From: Siderastrea radians
Lineage: Eukaryota > Cnidaria > Anthozoa > Scleractinia > Rhizangiidae
DNA length: 64,000 bases
Assembly: GCA_964017195.1 (NCBI GenBank)
Contig: OZ024896.1
Span: 1,302,001-1,366,000, forward strand
Reading direction: 5' to 3'
Each line of letters opens with the position of its first letter. The first letter of the stretch is position 1. The position numbers and the translations under genes were made by a program. Below, piece by piece: positions 41,356 through 53,769 of this stretch. The notes below the pieces were generated by a model. The model did no database searches, was not told where the DNA came from, and saw only the letters and a program-made list of their open reading frames with translations.

Positions 41356-42073
41356 GAAATAAAAAATCTGGGCAATTCAGGCTCCCGCTGACAAAAACAA
41401 AAATTCGCGAACCAGTGTTGCCAAAATTTGCATAATGAAATGAATGAAATGTAGTAGTTGAAATGAATGAATGAAGTAGTAGTTTTGGGTGAGCTTAATT
41501 TAGAGAATTTTATTCACTGAAGACACACAAAGAATGGACTAAAACATTCCTTCAATCTATTCTCGCATTGTTTTGGGATCGTACTATTTCTACGTAAAAC
41601 TAAAGAGAAGGAGAAGAAGTTTTAAAAGTTCTACACAAGTTATTGCGTGACCCGTGTCACGTGAATATTTTTGTCAATTTGTCAACCTACTTATGGCAGT
41701 TTTTGAATGCGGTCTCCTACATTGCCCGCTGTTTTATGCATGGCTAGTTCTCCAGCGAATACCGTACGCATCCCTGTGTTTTGTGCTGGGTGTTTTTATC
41801 GCGAAAAACCCGGTCCGTTCGCTAATCGGGCGCCATCTTGGATTTTTAAGACGTGCGGCCCCGGGGACGAGCGGGCGAGCGCAAAAATCGAGGGAGGGGG
41901 GAGGGGGAGGGGGAGAGAAGAGAAAAACCGCCTGCTGGAAGACTAGGGCTTCCTCTGGACAAAATTTGAATCCCGTCCACCAGCAGACGGGGTTTCTGAT
42001 TGGTCAGGAAACAATAGCTAGGCTATGATACTACAGAGCAGTCTCTTTAGAATTTGTCACACATTCTAGAATC

Positions 42074-42470
42074 ATGGGGGACTTGAAAGAAGTAGTAAGC
42101 AAAGCGTTATCATTCTTGGATTCCAAAGGGGAAAACGATCGTTTTAAAGGCCGAACAGGAAAAGGCTTTGTACAGCCTACTTGAAGAAACGATGTTTTGG
42201 CGGTTTTGCCAACAGGTTTTGGAAAAACCATGATTTTTACGATGTTTTTTGTTGCTGCTCGAGAACGAACACTGCAGGCACCAGTTTCAGTATTGGTAAT
42301 ATCGCCGCTCAACAGCATAATCACCGACCAAATCGCTGATCTAGAAGGATTATGCAAAGCCGCAGAGCTTAAAGCAGACAACTTAAATGCAATACTGAAA
42401 GACCCGCCACATTTTATCTACGCTTCGGCCGAGAAAGTCCTTGAAGAACGCTTCCTTCGTTTCATTATTT
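42074..42470 (+). pseudogene. RecQ-like helicase fragment
   Basis: Combining frames gives MGDLKEVVSKALSFLDSKGE, LKAEQEKALYSLLEE, NDVLAVLPTGFGKTMIFTMF (Walker A PTGFGKT), VLVISPLNSIITDQI (motif Ia) and HFIYASAEKVLEERF. Two frameshifts around 42115-42195 separate the Q-motif from the P-loop. DExH and later motifs are missing. A shorter relative is at 13938-14062. Confidence 0.7.
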
Positions 42471-42626
42471 TAGTGTTTTTGTCCCAAGAGCTTTATTTCA
42501 TTTCATCACCTTTAGTAAGATATTGCATTTTAAAGTATTTCCTGCAAGTTTTCCATCTCTGTACTGCTATTTTGCTGTCTTATATATTTGTTCGGAATGC
42601 ATTATAAAATGATTTTTCCTTCTCAC

Positions 42627-43656
42627 CTTCTCCCCACTTCCGCCGGTGTTTTCGCAAGGAGAATTGATTTCCGTGAATCTTTACAGTAATCGGTGCACTC
42701 CGCATCCACAGCTTTTGTAATCGGACCCAGGAGTTCTGCCTTTATTTCGTCGTGCTTGAATATGGTGTTTGCCACCGTTTTCCAGTTTCTTTTGGAAATG
42801 TTTATAATAATTGATGCCGATTCCTTCGAGAAAGAACTTCTGCCCTCAACATTGCCGTTCGGGTAAACAATAATAGTTTTGACCTGAGTGGTAGGCTTGT
42901 CCAGGAGGCCTTCGATATTCAGATGCGCGTCAACATTGGTCAAGTTCTCTTTCTCCTGACCAAAAGCCAACGATTTCTTGGCTCCGCTTGATCGTTAGCA
43001 GCTTTAGAGGTGGGGCGTCTATCTGGTGAGATTGTAGTGGGAAGCTGCCTCTTGAATCTGCTTGGCGCGTCGCTACACTCCCCTTCATTCACACCTCGCT
43101 CCGTTTCGGCGGTCTTCTTGTCGGTCGTCTCGGCGTTTGCCCTGTCTTTTTCTTCCACCGATTTCAGCCGCTTGTAGAAACAATACGTGTTCCTCAAATT
43201 CCTACCGCATGGCTTGCAAATTCTATCGGATAATTTATCTGATTTTGCCACATTGAAACCGAGCTCAGCGCATAACTGGCTCGAAGTTTTGTTCTCGAGA
43301 CCTCGAAATTCTAGTTTGTCGCTGTACTCTTTCCTCTTCGTTATTGTAAATATATTTTCAGTAGAAATATACGCAACTCTTCCGTAGCTAATAACTAGCT
43401 TGGTTCTGCAAAATCTACACTCTTCCTTCGGATTTTCGCGGCTTGTGCTAGCTGATTTTTTCGGTGTTTCACGTAGCTCCATTCTCCATGACAAAAGAGT
43501 TCCACATGAGTTTGACAACTTCAAACCACGCGGGTTTGTTTTGGTCGAAGCGCTTGACAGTTTAAAAACAATGGGGCCTTTACTTAATTTTGATTGGTCC
43601 ATAGCGAGTGCGTGACATGTCACCGTAAGCGTCATGGTCAATGGGTTGAGACTCAT
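42627..43656 (-). pseudogene. ZAD-like zinc-finger gene of a coral repeat family (frameshifted)
   Basis: First part (43656-42980): LKLSNSCGTLLSWRMELRET, then CRFCRTKLVISYGRVAYIST, SSQLCAELGFNVAKSDKLSD and RICKPCGRNLRNTY: two CxxC pairs spaced as in a ZAD-type domain. The second part in a shifted frame has VKTIIVYPNGNVEGRSSFSK and RNWKTVANTIFKHDEIKAEL, and ends with a donor-like AAG/GTGAGAA at 42627. I recall this arrangement from highly repeated coral proteins of unknown role. One frameshift near 42980 breaks this copy unless an intron removes it. Confidence 0.6.
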
Positions 43657-44831
43657 CGGGGGATAGTTATCCAGTAGGCGTTCTTTCCTTCTTTCTTTTC
43701 GCGCCTCCCGTCCCCCTCCCCCCGCGTCGCCTCTTTGTCAACTATCGCTCGCCCCGCTCCTCCGCGTCGCGTATTTTCCAAAATGGCGGCCAAGATAGCG
43801 AACTCCGGGTTTTCTCGCCGAAGAAAAACTCCAACGCCTACAGGTAGGCTACCCTGTGTTTGGGGCATACTGTCATGTGCAGTTGATATTCTACTGGGAC
43901 AAAAATTCCGACAGGCCAGTCTAGCATTAGTCTCGTATGCATATGACACCTTTCTCTCCGAGAGAAGAAAACTGCGACATAGTATGTTGTTGTGTACGTG
44001 ACTCGATCGCTCTTTTCAAACGGCTACTAAGATTTTGGGCGACTTTTTGAAATGACACTATTTTGGCCAGGAAGCAAAAGTGCATCATTATTATTATGAT
44101 TTATACGTATTTGCCTAAACATGTGCTGTTTCTATCAATATTATTACACTTGTATAAATATGTTTAAAATTAAACGTAAACCACGGACGGGATCGGTATT
44201 TATGAGTTCTTAATGCGGCTGTATATCTTTGAGATGTCAATAGACAGTTTGTTTGGTTTTACTTTGCAAGATCGCTGAGAACTCTTTCACAGTTTGGGAG
44301 GAAAAGATTTTCATTGAAGAATATTTTCACTTTTGCATGAACGGGCAGTGTCGGTCGCGTGACTTGATTATTTTGAGTGGTACTTTGTGTTCCTTACCTT
44401 ACACAGCCATTTTAGCTCTCAATTTGTACGCGTACGTCAACTTTAATGATTAATAAAAGAAACCGTTTGGATTTTTGAGAACATTAGTATTTTCCCAAAG
44501 AAACCGCAAATAACAAAGAAAGGCCACTGGTGCTGCAGAGCAAAGACATCTTACAAAATATGGTAACCCACTGCACTCTTAAGTTTCACCAACAATTTTC
44601 CAAATTCGTTCGTAATTCTTCAGAAAGATAAATGAAGATACCACCGAATATAGCAGCTAGTAGAAAGACCATCGGAAAATAGTTACGGTAAACGATTTGT
44701 CGTATTTCAGGTCGTCCTTCCATTACAGTTCTTTTCCTATTATCCAAATTCTGCAAATTTTGGCAACACTGGTTCGCGAATTTTTGTTTTTGTCAGCGCG
44801 ATCCTGAATTGCCCAGATTTTTTATTTCATA

Positions 44832-45690
44832 GCGGAGCCTGCGGGCAAAGCCCGCCAGCGGAGCTCCATTGCTAAGGAAATATGGTAACCCGATCCGAGA
44901 AATTTTGGTTGTGACGTAATAGTCACGTGACCGTCCGTCCGTACGTCCGTACATCCGTACATCCATACGTCCGTCCGTCCGCACACTCTGTGGGAGGGGG
45001 AGGGGAGTCCCAAGACAACCCGACGGGGGCAGAGAATGCCATCTTTTCTTGGCGGGAAATCGCACGGTGCTTTAGGGTAACCGGCATTTTTCTTGGCGGG
45101 AAATCGCATGACCATCGTCGCTTTTGAAAAAGAGGTTTCTTTAAAAGCTCAAGTTTCTTTAGCATTTAACGATTGCTCGAGAGTAATGAAGTTTTATACT
45201 TGACAAAAAAACATCTAATATATATAAATGGAAAGAAAAAGTTCAAAAGAATACTGGTAGAAGGCGAAAAGTTCAAGTTACGAAAGCTGCATTCAAAGGA
45301 CTTCATCGCTTTGTTTTCTTCACGGCGGAGAGTTTGCCCTGTTCTGAAACACAACCGAGTAAGTGAAGTTTTTAAAAGGTCTAAGGTACCTGATTTCGAG
45401 TATTACGATTAAAGAAATTACGTTTTGAAATGTAAATTTGATTTATGCCATTAGAAATGTGTTATTTACTTTTGACTTTAAAAAAATATTAGAAAACGGG
45501 CTCAGATATGTGACAGATTCTTGAATATTTTGCCATGCTGAGCCGATTTCACTCGCGTGGACCGACCTACGATTTTGGAAGTGTAACGCGAATTGCATTT
45601 AAGTATAAACATAGGGGTTTTCGAATAAATGTTTTTCAAAAATGATTTCTCTGTCCATTATTTTGTGTTTGTTTATTCATAACAGTAGGT
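44832..45690. repeat. Dispersed repeat, copy 2 (uninterrupted)
   Basis: Counterpart of 13598-15570 without the nested insert. Starts with GCGGAGCCTGCGGGCAAAGC, then a CGTCCG-rich tract (44930-44985) and the segment ending TTTCTCTGTCCATTATTTTG. Confidence 0.8.
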
Positions 45691-45831
45691 CTAAGCACAG
45701 CCGCAAGACAACTGCACAAGCTTTGCTTTCAATTTTCACCGTCCGGTCCATCTCTTTGTGCAACTGTCGATTTTCTTGTCCTAGAAGTTTTCAATAGTAA
45801 TAATCTTTTAAGCGAAGCAGTTGTCGGTTTA

Positions 45832-46437
45832 CACTCAAACGAAGAAAACCGTGAACACTGAAAATATTTCTGGAATGTTCATTGTGTTTTGACCAATGAC
45901 GTGCGATACCTTGTAACCGCAGAAAACGAATGGGCTGCTCAGTCACGGAAAGGATTTGGTTCTCAATTTGTTTCGAAAGACCTCAAGATTTAATGATTTC
46001 GGCCTAAATAAATCGAGTCAACTGTGCTATCAGAAATAACAGCAGCTTTGGGCGAATTTCTGGAATTTTAAGGGTGGACGTTGCAATTTTTACATCAAGG
46101 TGAAATAACTGCCGCTTGAGTTGCTTTTATTTGAAATGTTGGAACCGCTAATCGTTGGGCCGCCATGTGGAAAAATTTTATTCTCCAGAAGCGCTCAAAC
46201 ATATTTTCGCTTGCGCAGTGCATGTGGCTCTCAGATAGAGAGGAATAGTAATTTCAATTCCTGTAAGATAAAGATGAAGATTAAATCTTGAGGCCTTTCA
46301 AAACAATTCGAGAACCAACTCGATTCCGTGACTGAGAAACCCATTCGTTTTCTGCGGTTACAAGGTCTCGCGCGCGATTGGTCAAAACACACATTCCAAA
46401 AATATTTTAAGCGTTCACGGTTTTCTTCGTTTGAGTG
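45832..46437. mobile_element. 606-bp fold-back MITE with TA target duplication
   Basis: The arms CACTCAAACGAAGAAAACCG...CCTCAAGATTTAAT pair with 46270-46437. TA lies on both sides, and the flanks (GTCGGTT-TA / TA-AAGCTATTTTATCCC) rejoin into the TTTAAAGCTATTTTATCCC sequence of the neighbouring tandem unit, showing the empty site. Confidence 0.75.
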
Positions 46438-46900
46438 TAAAGCTATTTTATCCCAAAAGCTTCCGAAAACAGTTTTGTGCGTTCCTCAAAGCGCCTAACT
46501 TTATATAGGCTTACTTCGCATCCGCAAAACTTATGCCGGCATAATAACAATTTAATTAAAGCGTGTTTGGCGTTTCTTTGTTTTGAATCTTGATTGTCTC
46601 TAGTTAGAGAACGAAATATAACAGTTATTTGAAAAACTACAAGCGAAGCAGTTGTCGGTTTAAACCTATTATGCCCGAAAAGCTTCCAAAAACAGTTCGG
46701 TGCATTTTTTAAAGCGCTCGAATTTCAGACAATTTGCAGCCGCAAAACTTATGCAACAGAGTTAAGAATGTTTGGACGGTGTTTGTTCGTTTGTTTTCAA
46801 TCTCGATAGTCTCAAGTTAGAGAACGAAATATAAGCGAAGCAGTTTTGAGTTTAAAGCTATTTTATCCCGTAAGTAATGTGTGTTCCTCAAAGTGCTTGA
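46438..46900. repeat. Diverged ~200-bp tandem repeats
   Basis: Units run from AGCTATTTTATCCC through CCGCAAAACTTATG and AGTTAGAGAACGAAATATAA to AAGCGAAGCAGTTGTCGGTT; two and a half units are visible, with the MITE above inserted between the first unit's end and the next. Confidence 0.75.
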
Positions 46901-47274
46901 ATTTTTTCGCGGCTGCTAAAACCTACGCGACATTTCTTCGATAAGTTTATTTCAAGTGCTTCGAAGCTCCCCAGATCCTTTCTTTCGGGTAATCCCAGTA
47001 AAATGCCGGTGAAATGTCAGTATAAATTTTTGACCAGACTAATATTTTTATTTAGTGGCAGTTCATGTTATTTGTTAACATCCGAACGCGATGAAGATAA
47101 CCCATTTAAACAGTCGAATAATTTTTATTTTGTTTTTGTAAATGAGCGCCGTTTCAAGTTCATTCAAGCGAACAGCCAATAAACCAAGGAGATTTGACAA
47201 GCCTTCACAGTTAATGACAGGATATGGAAACATTGCAAACACCAAGCTAGACGGCTCGTGAGTAAAATAATCAA

Positions 47275-47511
47275 GCTGTGCTCAGCCTCTAGAACGACCT
47301 TTCGAGCTTGGTTTTACAGAACAGATCCCCAAAATATTGAAGGACAATTCGGAACACTTTCAGGCTTTTTGAGAAACACTTTTCGAAAGCGAACGAGCCA
47401 ACAAAAGCCCCGAAATGTATTTCAGACCGAAAAGTTTCAGGACTATTTTTGAGAAACGAACACCAGTTTATTCCTTCGCGGCTCCGCTTTTAGGCTTGGC
47501 TAAATCTATAT
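47275..47511. repeat. Dispersed repeat, copy A
   Basis: Inverted relative of 58905-59140 (shared ACTTTTCGAAAGCGAACGA, TTAGGCTTGGCTAAATCTAT). Adjacent to the right composite arm. Confidence 0.8.
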
Positions 47512-47968
47512 ATTATCATAATAGAAGTAGGGCCAATCTTTATCACAGTGTTTATTTCAATTCGATATTAGACATACCAAGACCTATCTCAAGCCTCTGA
47601 AATTTACTAATTTTTGCCTTTTTCGGAAGTGCGCAAAATGCCTTTGTTTCAAAGAACCACCAAACCACATAAATAAAGCAAAACTCCATGCAATTCCCAT
47701 TGATAGAAAGTAAAAGAGTATTGCTATCATTTAAAATTAAAATTGTTTTCTGGCGTTGCAAGTTTTTTACAAACAAGCGCATTCAATTTGTTTAATTTTA
47801 AACCTGATTTTTGCATAATTAATTAAGTAAAACCGTTTTTTCCGAATTTCTCGAAAACAATAGAATCCCAGAAGGTTTAAGTAATGTTTTCGAAGATAGC
47901 TCCCCAAAGGTGTTCTTCTGGCAAGTTATCAGGATTTTCGATTTTTTGAGCTTGTCCAACGATTCTTG
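47512..47968. repeat. Right arm of the 7-kb composite inverted repeat
   Basis: Reverse complement of 40901-41355. Confidence 0.8.
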
Positions 47969-50408
47969 ATATTTAGTCAGAGCCTCTTAAGGCAGAAAGG
48001 GCAGAAGCTAGGAATTCCTAGGAATTTCCGAAGAATTCCGAGGAATTTTTTCCTACGAATTCCTAGGAATTCTTAGGAATGAAGGTGTGAATTTTCACGG
48101 TAATTGGAACATCCAGGCCACAAAATTCAACTTTTTTTTGATTTATTGATACTTTTAAACTTAATGCCTGCACTATAAAACCTTTAAGAGCGGATGTCTG
48201 TAAATATCGACCAAGGGTGGGAAATATAAAAATTTTGAAAAATCCCAAAAAAATTCTGTAGACTTCCTTAGGTATTCTATTAATGAAAATATAAGTTTTA
48301 GTTTCATCGGATAAATATTTTGGCCATACGGCGGGTGTCAAGTTTGGGCGCTTCACGGCCTCCGCCAGACGGCTTTTTCAGGGCCCGAGACAGGGCTACG
48401 AAAAGAGCTCGATTTGAATCTAATTCAAACATCGTTCAACTCAAAAAGCTTCTTATCGTATTAAAGGGAATTTAACACACGTTTTGGGTGGTCATGTGCT
48501 TGAATTGATTAGGACTAGAATATTTTACAGATTTTTAAATATTTACAAAATTTCGAGGATTTCAAGCGAGCAAAATGTTGTCGAAATTCGAAGGCCTAAA
48601 ATCGCACCCTGTACCTAGTTTCAAACAGCTAAAGACATTCCACATTAAAAAGCAATCTCTAAGCTTTCAAAATATGGTTTTAAAACTTTGGGCAACACAT
48701 GAAATGAATTTATGGGAACGCGAAATTCAGGGAGCACTTGAGTGAAATTTGATCTTTCTGACTTGACAGTCTTGAGGTTCGGCGCGACAAACAAATCAAT
48801 ACTCAAACAAATGTTGCACCAAAATACCTTTAATTTAGGCAATCTCAAGTCCCACTGTGATACATACATGCTTCATAGACATTAGGTGTAAATTTTTAAA
48901 CCAATTTTCAGCCGAAAAGAACTCATATCTCGGCTTTGAGGTATTTGAACTTGCCTCGCTAATGTAAACAGGTGGGTCAAGTTCTTATCACGACACAGCG
49001 AAGTGTTCAATATCTACACTAAATATCTATCCTGTCTAGTATATAGTCAGGTCTACAATATGTTTGTTTGTACCTTGTGTCCTTGTTTGTCTTCATTTCC
49101 GCAAAATCTGAGGCAAACTACGGCGAAATCCCCGCGCGCTCGACGTGCCACGAGTCTCGTGGAAGTGCTATTACGTGAGTCGAGATTGCGTTACATAACA
49201 TGACACACAGGGAGACAGGTTACCTCAGGATTATTTCTGAGTAGTGAAAAAAATTCCATCTCTAATGTACATGTTGTAGGTATGCCATTGGAATGTGCTG
49301 GTAATCTCAAATTTTCATACTTTGCAGTTTTAACCATCGCAGGCTTGTGATCCCCGAACGTGCCAAACAGTATTCATTAGCGCTATGTAAATACTATAAC
49401 GTGTTCTTTTTTGTTGTTTGTTTTTGTTCCCCACATTTGTCCTGATTTCTATCAGATTGAGAAATACACTACTGTGTTGTGCAATACTTTTGCAATACCC
49501 TATTATACAAAGCACAAGTAAGAACGTCCCGGTACAGTCTGATCTTGCGCTGGCTGCATCAATCTTGACAGACCGGTCTCATTCTATAAACTAGCGCTGA
49601 AAATAAGTAAGCATCATTGCCAGCTATGACAAGTCTGCGCGATCGCAAATGTGCGACGATACAACGTGCGAATATGGAGCGTTGGTTGGGGGCAAGAGGG
49701 GTTCAAGTACCAAATACCCGAGCACAGAGTACGTGCGCATCGGAGAGTGAAACCGATCAATTGAGCGCCACTTTACAGATACCCTGCAAGCTGTGGTTTG
49801 AACACTGAAGCAGAGCTGATATTAGCCGGGGCACGTAAGTTTGAGACATATTATATTTTTAATCTCACGTTAAGCTGTACTCTGGTGTTATGTACGCGGG
49901 CGCTGAGTTGCGCTATTATAGTCATTAAGGTAGGTAAAAATAAAAAGATTTACCTATTTTCTTATAAGTTGATTTATCAATGAACGGGCGTTAAATGCGC
50001 GGTACGTTTTTTTGCAAGCTAGAGCTAGTATATTACATTCTACTGATGCAATTTTCTTGCTCTCGGTCTCATTTTTTGGTATTTTTCCACATGATAAAAA
50101 ATGAGCAATTATAAAACGCGCGCTGATTGGCTACGATGAGGAGATGTATTATGGAACATCCATGCGCGAGTCAAAGCACTAAGGGACGGACCAGGGGGGA
50201 TAAGGTGCAGTTTTTTTTGTTTGTTTTTTGTTTTGTTTTTCCTGGGGTAGCATTTGTGCTTGATTGCTTAAGTTATTTTGTGTGATTTTTTATCACTTTT
50301 TGTTCTTTTTGTCCTTACACGAACTGTTTTCCTTCAGTGAAATTTAGGGCAGCACGATTTTTATTTTTGGATTTCTGCACTCCTCCCCTAAAATATCTAA
50401 TGGCCAGT
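47969..50408. other. No supported gene; AGGAATTCCT-type simple repeat at 48008-48080
   Basis: Overlapping palindromic GGAATTC/GAATTCC units form a short block near 48010-48080. ORFs elsewhere (48063-48356 minus, 49617-49808 plus) have no recognised domain. Confidence 0.45.
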
Positions 50409-50428
50409 CCTTAACAAAACTCGGCAAA

Positions 50429-50818
50429 ATGAGACTGACTGCGGGGCAGATTCAGAGCTTCTTCTCCAGAACAGCCGCCAGACTTCGCCATGCTGTTGCC
50501 CCAGTTGACGACGACGAAGAAACGGATGACAACAGCCGAGTGGCCGAAGAGGAGGAGGCTTTCTCAGATACGCGCAACACCATCCTGCTGCAATGCGCAC
50601 CAGTGCATCCCATAATCTACGACACGTGGAACCTGTGTGCGATGAGCTCGTCCAACAAACCCAGTATGCTGGTGGTAGCCAGCTAGAAGAGATTTACTCC
50701 CACTTCAATATGGAGGATGAACCCTCTGGGGAAAGGAAGAATCCCTATCTGAGACATATTATCTTGCGCATCCTCGAACCAGTAGAACCAATAGAACTAG
50801 TGAAAATGCTTGCAACAT
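50429..50818 (+). pseudogene. C-terminal fragment of a repeat-family protein
   Basis: The first frame gives MRLTAGQIQSFFSRTAARLR, an acidic stretch, and HPIIYDTWNLCAMSSSNKPS. After a one-base shift near 50685 it continues QLEEIYSHFNMEDEPSGERK-NPYLRHIILRIL. The blocks resemble the tail of cysteine-poor repeated coral proteins that I have seen near ZAD/helicase repeats. Unknown function; broken by the frameshift. Confidence 0.45.
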
Positions 50819-50849
50819 AATTTTTATTTTTTCATTGTTTGCTTTTGAG

Positions 50850-51396
50850 GCATGTATGTTAACATACTAAAAGTCAACAAAAATCAACTCAAGGGAAATA
50901 CGAAAAAAATCCACGTGTTGACGACTGCCATGTTTTTATGCTAATTAGCCACTAAAAACTGTCCCATCAAGACATTTACCACTTTTAGTTTCACTTAACA
51001 TGTAAAAACAAAGGACGGTAAAGTAAAGTGTACATTTAGGTTCTATCATGGACCGTTTTCCAAAAAATATTCAACAAAAAAGTGTTTAAAGGAACTGCGT
51101 CACGGATTTTAGCCAAATTCATGCATGGGAAATGTCCATCAGATTCGGTGAAATATAACACAGCAAATACAAAAGAAGGCACGGATGGCTAAAAGTGAAG
51201 AAGATTGAAACGGATTGCGATATATGTTTGTGAAATGCTGTTGGGCTGAACAGTTTTCAAAGTTATCCTCATTTGCTTGTAACTTTAAATTAATGTCTCA
51301 AACATATAGCATCACCTGATTATCTATCGGTACCTTTTTAAGTTAACAGTACTGAAGTTAAGTAATAAGGCATTTGACCAGACGTCCTCTCTACCG
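50850..51396. other. No supported gene
   Basis: AT-rich; nothing recognised. Confidence 0.4.
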
Positions 51397-52191
51397 CTAT
51401 CTGGATCTGTCAGAACGTGGATTGAAACAAACACTTCCACGACACTCTCCACAGGCAGGTGAACAGTCAAGTCCGTGCTTTCTACAACTGCATCGAGCCG
51501 TGTTACAGTCCACCTTGCAGTAACATCTGATAACTCGGAGGAGAGTTGCCGGTGCAGGTGGTTTGTCGGTCATTACCGGAATTAGAGTACCATCTGTTTC
51601 TTTCCATCCCCAGTCACACGGTTGAAGCTCTTGATTTCAAGTCCAAAGTTGAACCTGGTAATAAACGCGAAGGGAATGAAATTTCGGAGACGTCGGAGGC
51701 AAGGACGTCACTTTGACTGCGGTTGTGCTTTTAGCTGTCGTTTCGCAAAATCGTCAATATCGAAAGCCCTCCAAACTGTCGCTCACCTTGCCGCCATACA
51801 CCTCTACCAATGCGCTTTCTCCTGCTTTGATAAAATCTTCTTTTTTCAACGAATTGGCATGATAAAATACTTCGGCATGCTGTTACAACTGTGATCTCTT
51901 CTTAAGACCGACGGCCTTTCCAATACTAAACAACCGTGACGTGGAACCACATCCCAGCAACGCGTGTAGAAATGGAAGATGCCTGCAGAGGTTTGACCCG
52001 AGCACAGAACAAGTAGCCTGGATGTCCCAAACCTTGCCTTGCGGGGACCCTCGTTTCGGCTGTGGTTTGAAGAAAATTTTCTTTTTGGAGTCGTTTCCTT
52101 GGTGGCAGAGTAAAATTAAAATGTCTGTGTCATCTGCAATGACGACAGTGTCTCTGGTAGCAGATACAGAGACCGCAGACTGACCTATCAA
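51397..52191 (-). pseudogene. PIN-like/Cys-rich repeat-family gene with three in-frame stops
   Basis: A single minus-strand frame runs through: DTVVIADDTDILILLCHQG (Asp-rich, PIN/FEN1-like), KVWDIQATCSVLGSN, FLHALLGCGSTSRLFSIGKA, then a TAA, DFIKAGESALVEVYGGKVSD, a TGA, SLPPTS, FHSLRVYYQVQLW, a TGA, DWGWKETDGTLIPV, and a Cys-rich end RCYCKVDCNTARCSCRKHGL-DCSPACGECR before a natural TAG at 51397. I recall this domain order from repeated cnidarian genes. The stops show this copy is dead. The usual GCD in the FLHxxxGCD motif is GCG here. Confidence 0.65.
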
Positions 52192-52874
52192 GAAATCAGC
52201 ATCGCCTGCAGCATGAATGGTGTCACACCTCGCCTCCTTTTACTTCTCACTCAGCATATTGATGAAACGTTGTTTGTTCTGTTTGTTTCGCAGGAAAACG
52301 TCTTTCTTTACAGTGTACAAGATCACAGTGTACAGCCACAGTGTTGGTTGATCGTCTTTTTAAGCGAGCTTCCTCTTTAACTGAGGGCCCATAGATAGAC
52401 ATATAACCTTTATTTAAGGAGGCTCGCAACAGTTTTTTTGGCCTTGAGGTGTATCTTTTAAAGTCAAAATTTCGCATAGAAGGTAAACTTCGATTTCCTT
52501 GATACTACATCACCTTTTCAACATATGATCAAAGTTTATTTTCTCACTGGTTTCCTAGCAACAGCTGTCACCATGGCAACGGTAATGGACAGCCCCTCAT
52601 TTTAAATAATGTCGAATATCTCGAAAACTAGTCAGACACTTTGTGACGAAACTTGAATTATTTGAACTACTTAACCTACACAACTTGTATGCGAAATTAG
52701 GGAAAAATCTGTAAGAGCGTTTTCATGTAAATCATGATTCATTTTTTACGGGCTGATTTTGGTCATTCCTGCAATTTTCTCCAATATTTCAAGAAAGATA
52801 AAACTTAACACTTTCTCTTTTCAGTTGAAGGATCTTTCATGATATCAAAACATTCTTACTGTACATTGAGCTTT

Positions 52875-53102
52875 CTAGGTGGCTGCGATTTTAAGATATT
52901 TATATTTAAAAACTGCTAAAATGCAGCACAAATCAGCCAAAAAGTTCGTAATTTGCATAAATAGAAACATTTCTAAACTGCCCTTACAGATTTTTCTCTT
53001 AAATTGATTGCCGTTAGAATAATAATTCTTTTTGATATTCCAGTGAGCTTTAGACTCAATAAACATTTCTGTTCTTAGATAAGAAGGCTGAATCTCGGTC
53101 AA
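52875..53102 (-). CDS. 75-codon ORF in left fold-back arm
   Basis: MTEIQPSYL... with a hydrophobic C-terminal part (LFMQITNFLADLCCILAVF). It has the same length as its mirror at 53542-53769 with about eleven differences. No known domain; conservation may only reflect arm similarity. Confidence 0.25.
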   Translation of the reverse strand: MTEIQPSYLRTEMFIESKAHWNIKKNYYSNGNQFKRKICKGSLEMFLFMQITNFLADLCCILAVFKYKYLKIAAT

Positions 53103-53541
53103 GTTTCAGTCGTTATTAACTTTCAACGAGCAACAGTTTTACTTTGTTTTTCCTGGTCTATTTCACGGTTATTCACGTGCAATTAATATTTATACACGCT
53201 GCACTTGTGTCCTCTCGTGCGCTTATAATTCCTTCTCATAATAAAAAATATATATATTCGTCTTCTGAGCTTGTTTCTCTTCCTTTTTCGGCCCCAGTGT
53301 AATTAAATCCGTAATTAAAAATGCTAAAACGTCAGTCAGTATTTAAAGAATAATGGAAAAGAGTCTCCAGGAAGAAACTCAGAAGAAGAAAATTTTTTAT
53401 TATTATGAGAAGGAATTATAAATGCACGAGAGGACACAAGCGCAGCGTGTATAAATATTCATTGCACGTTAATAACCGTGAAATAGACCAGGAAAACCAA
53501 AATAAAACTGTTACTCGTTGAAAGTTAATAACGACTGAAAC

Positions 53542-53769
53542 TTGACCGAGATTCAGCCTTCTTATCTAATAACAGAAATGGTTATTCAGCCTAAAACTCA
53601 CTGGAACATCAAAAAGAATTATTATTCTAACGGCAATCAGTTTAAGAGAGAAAACTGTAAGGGTAATTTAGAAATATTTCTATTTATGCAAATTACGAAC
53701 TTTTTGGCTGATTTGTACTGCATTTTAGCAGTTTTTAAATATAAATATCTTAAAAGCGCAGCCACCTAG
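53542..53769 (+). CDS. 75-codon ORF in right fold-back arm
   Basis: Mirror of 52875-53102 without any indel or stop. Confidence 0.25.
   Translation: MTEIQPSYLITEMVIQPKTHWNIKKNYYSNGNQFKRENCKGNLEIFLFMQITNFLADLYCILAVFKYKYLKSAAT

Larger units (their letters stand above)
41355..44831. mobile_element. Element with ~80-bp terminal inverted repeats
   Basis: TGAAATAAAAAATCTGGGCA ... GTTCGCGAACCAGTGTTGCCA... (41355-41433) is mirrored at 44751-44831. It begins exactly where the left composite arm ends. The interior holds a plus-strand helicase relic and a minus-strand ZAD-like gene. Confidence 0.6.

Noticed and set aside
41654..42028. 124-codon ORF with glycine-rich centre
   Set aside because: Driven by a GGGAGGGGGAGG purine run; two frames equally open.
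48008..48080. Cluster of GGAATTCC palindromes as a binding-site array
   Set aside because: Irregular spacing and overlapping units fit a degenerate simple repeat; no adjacent gene.
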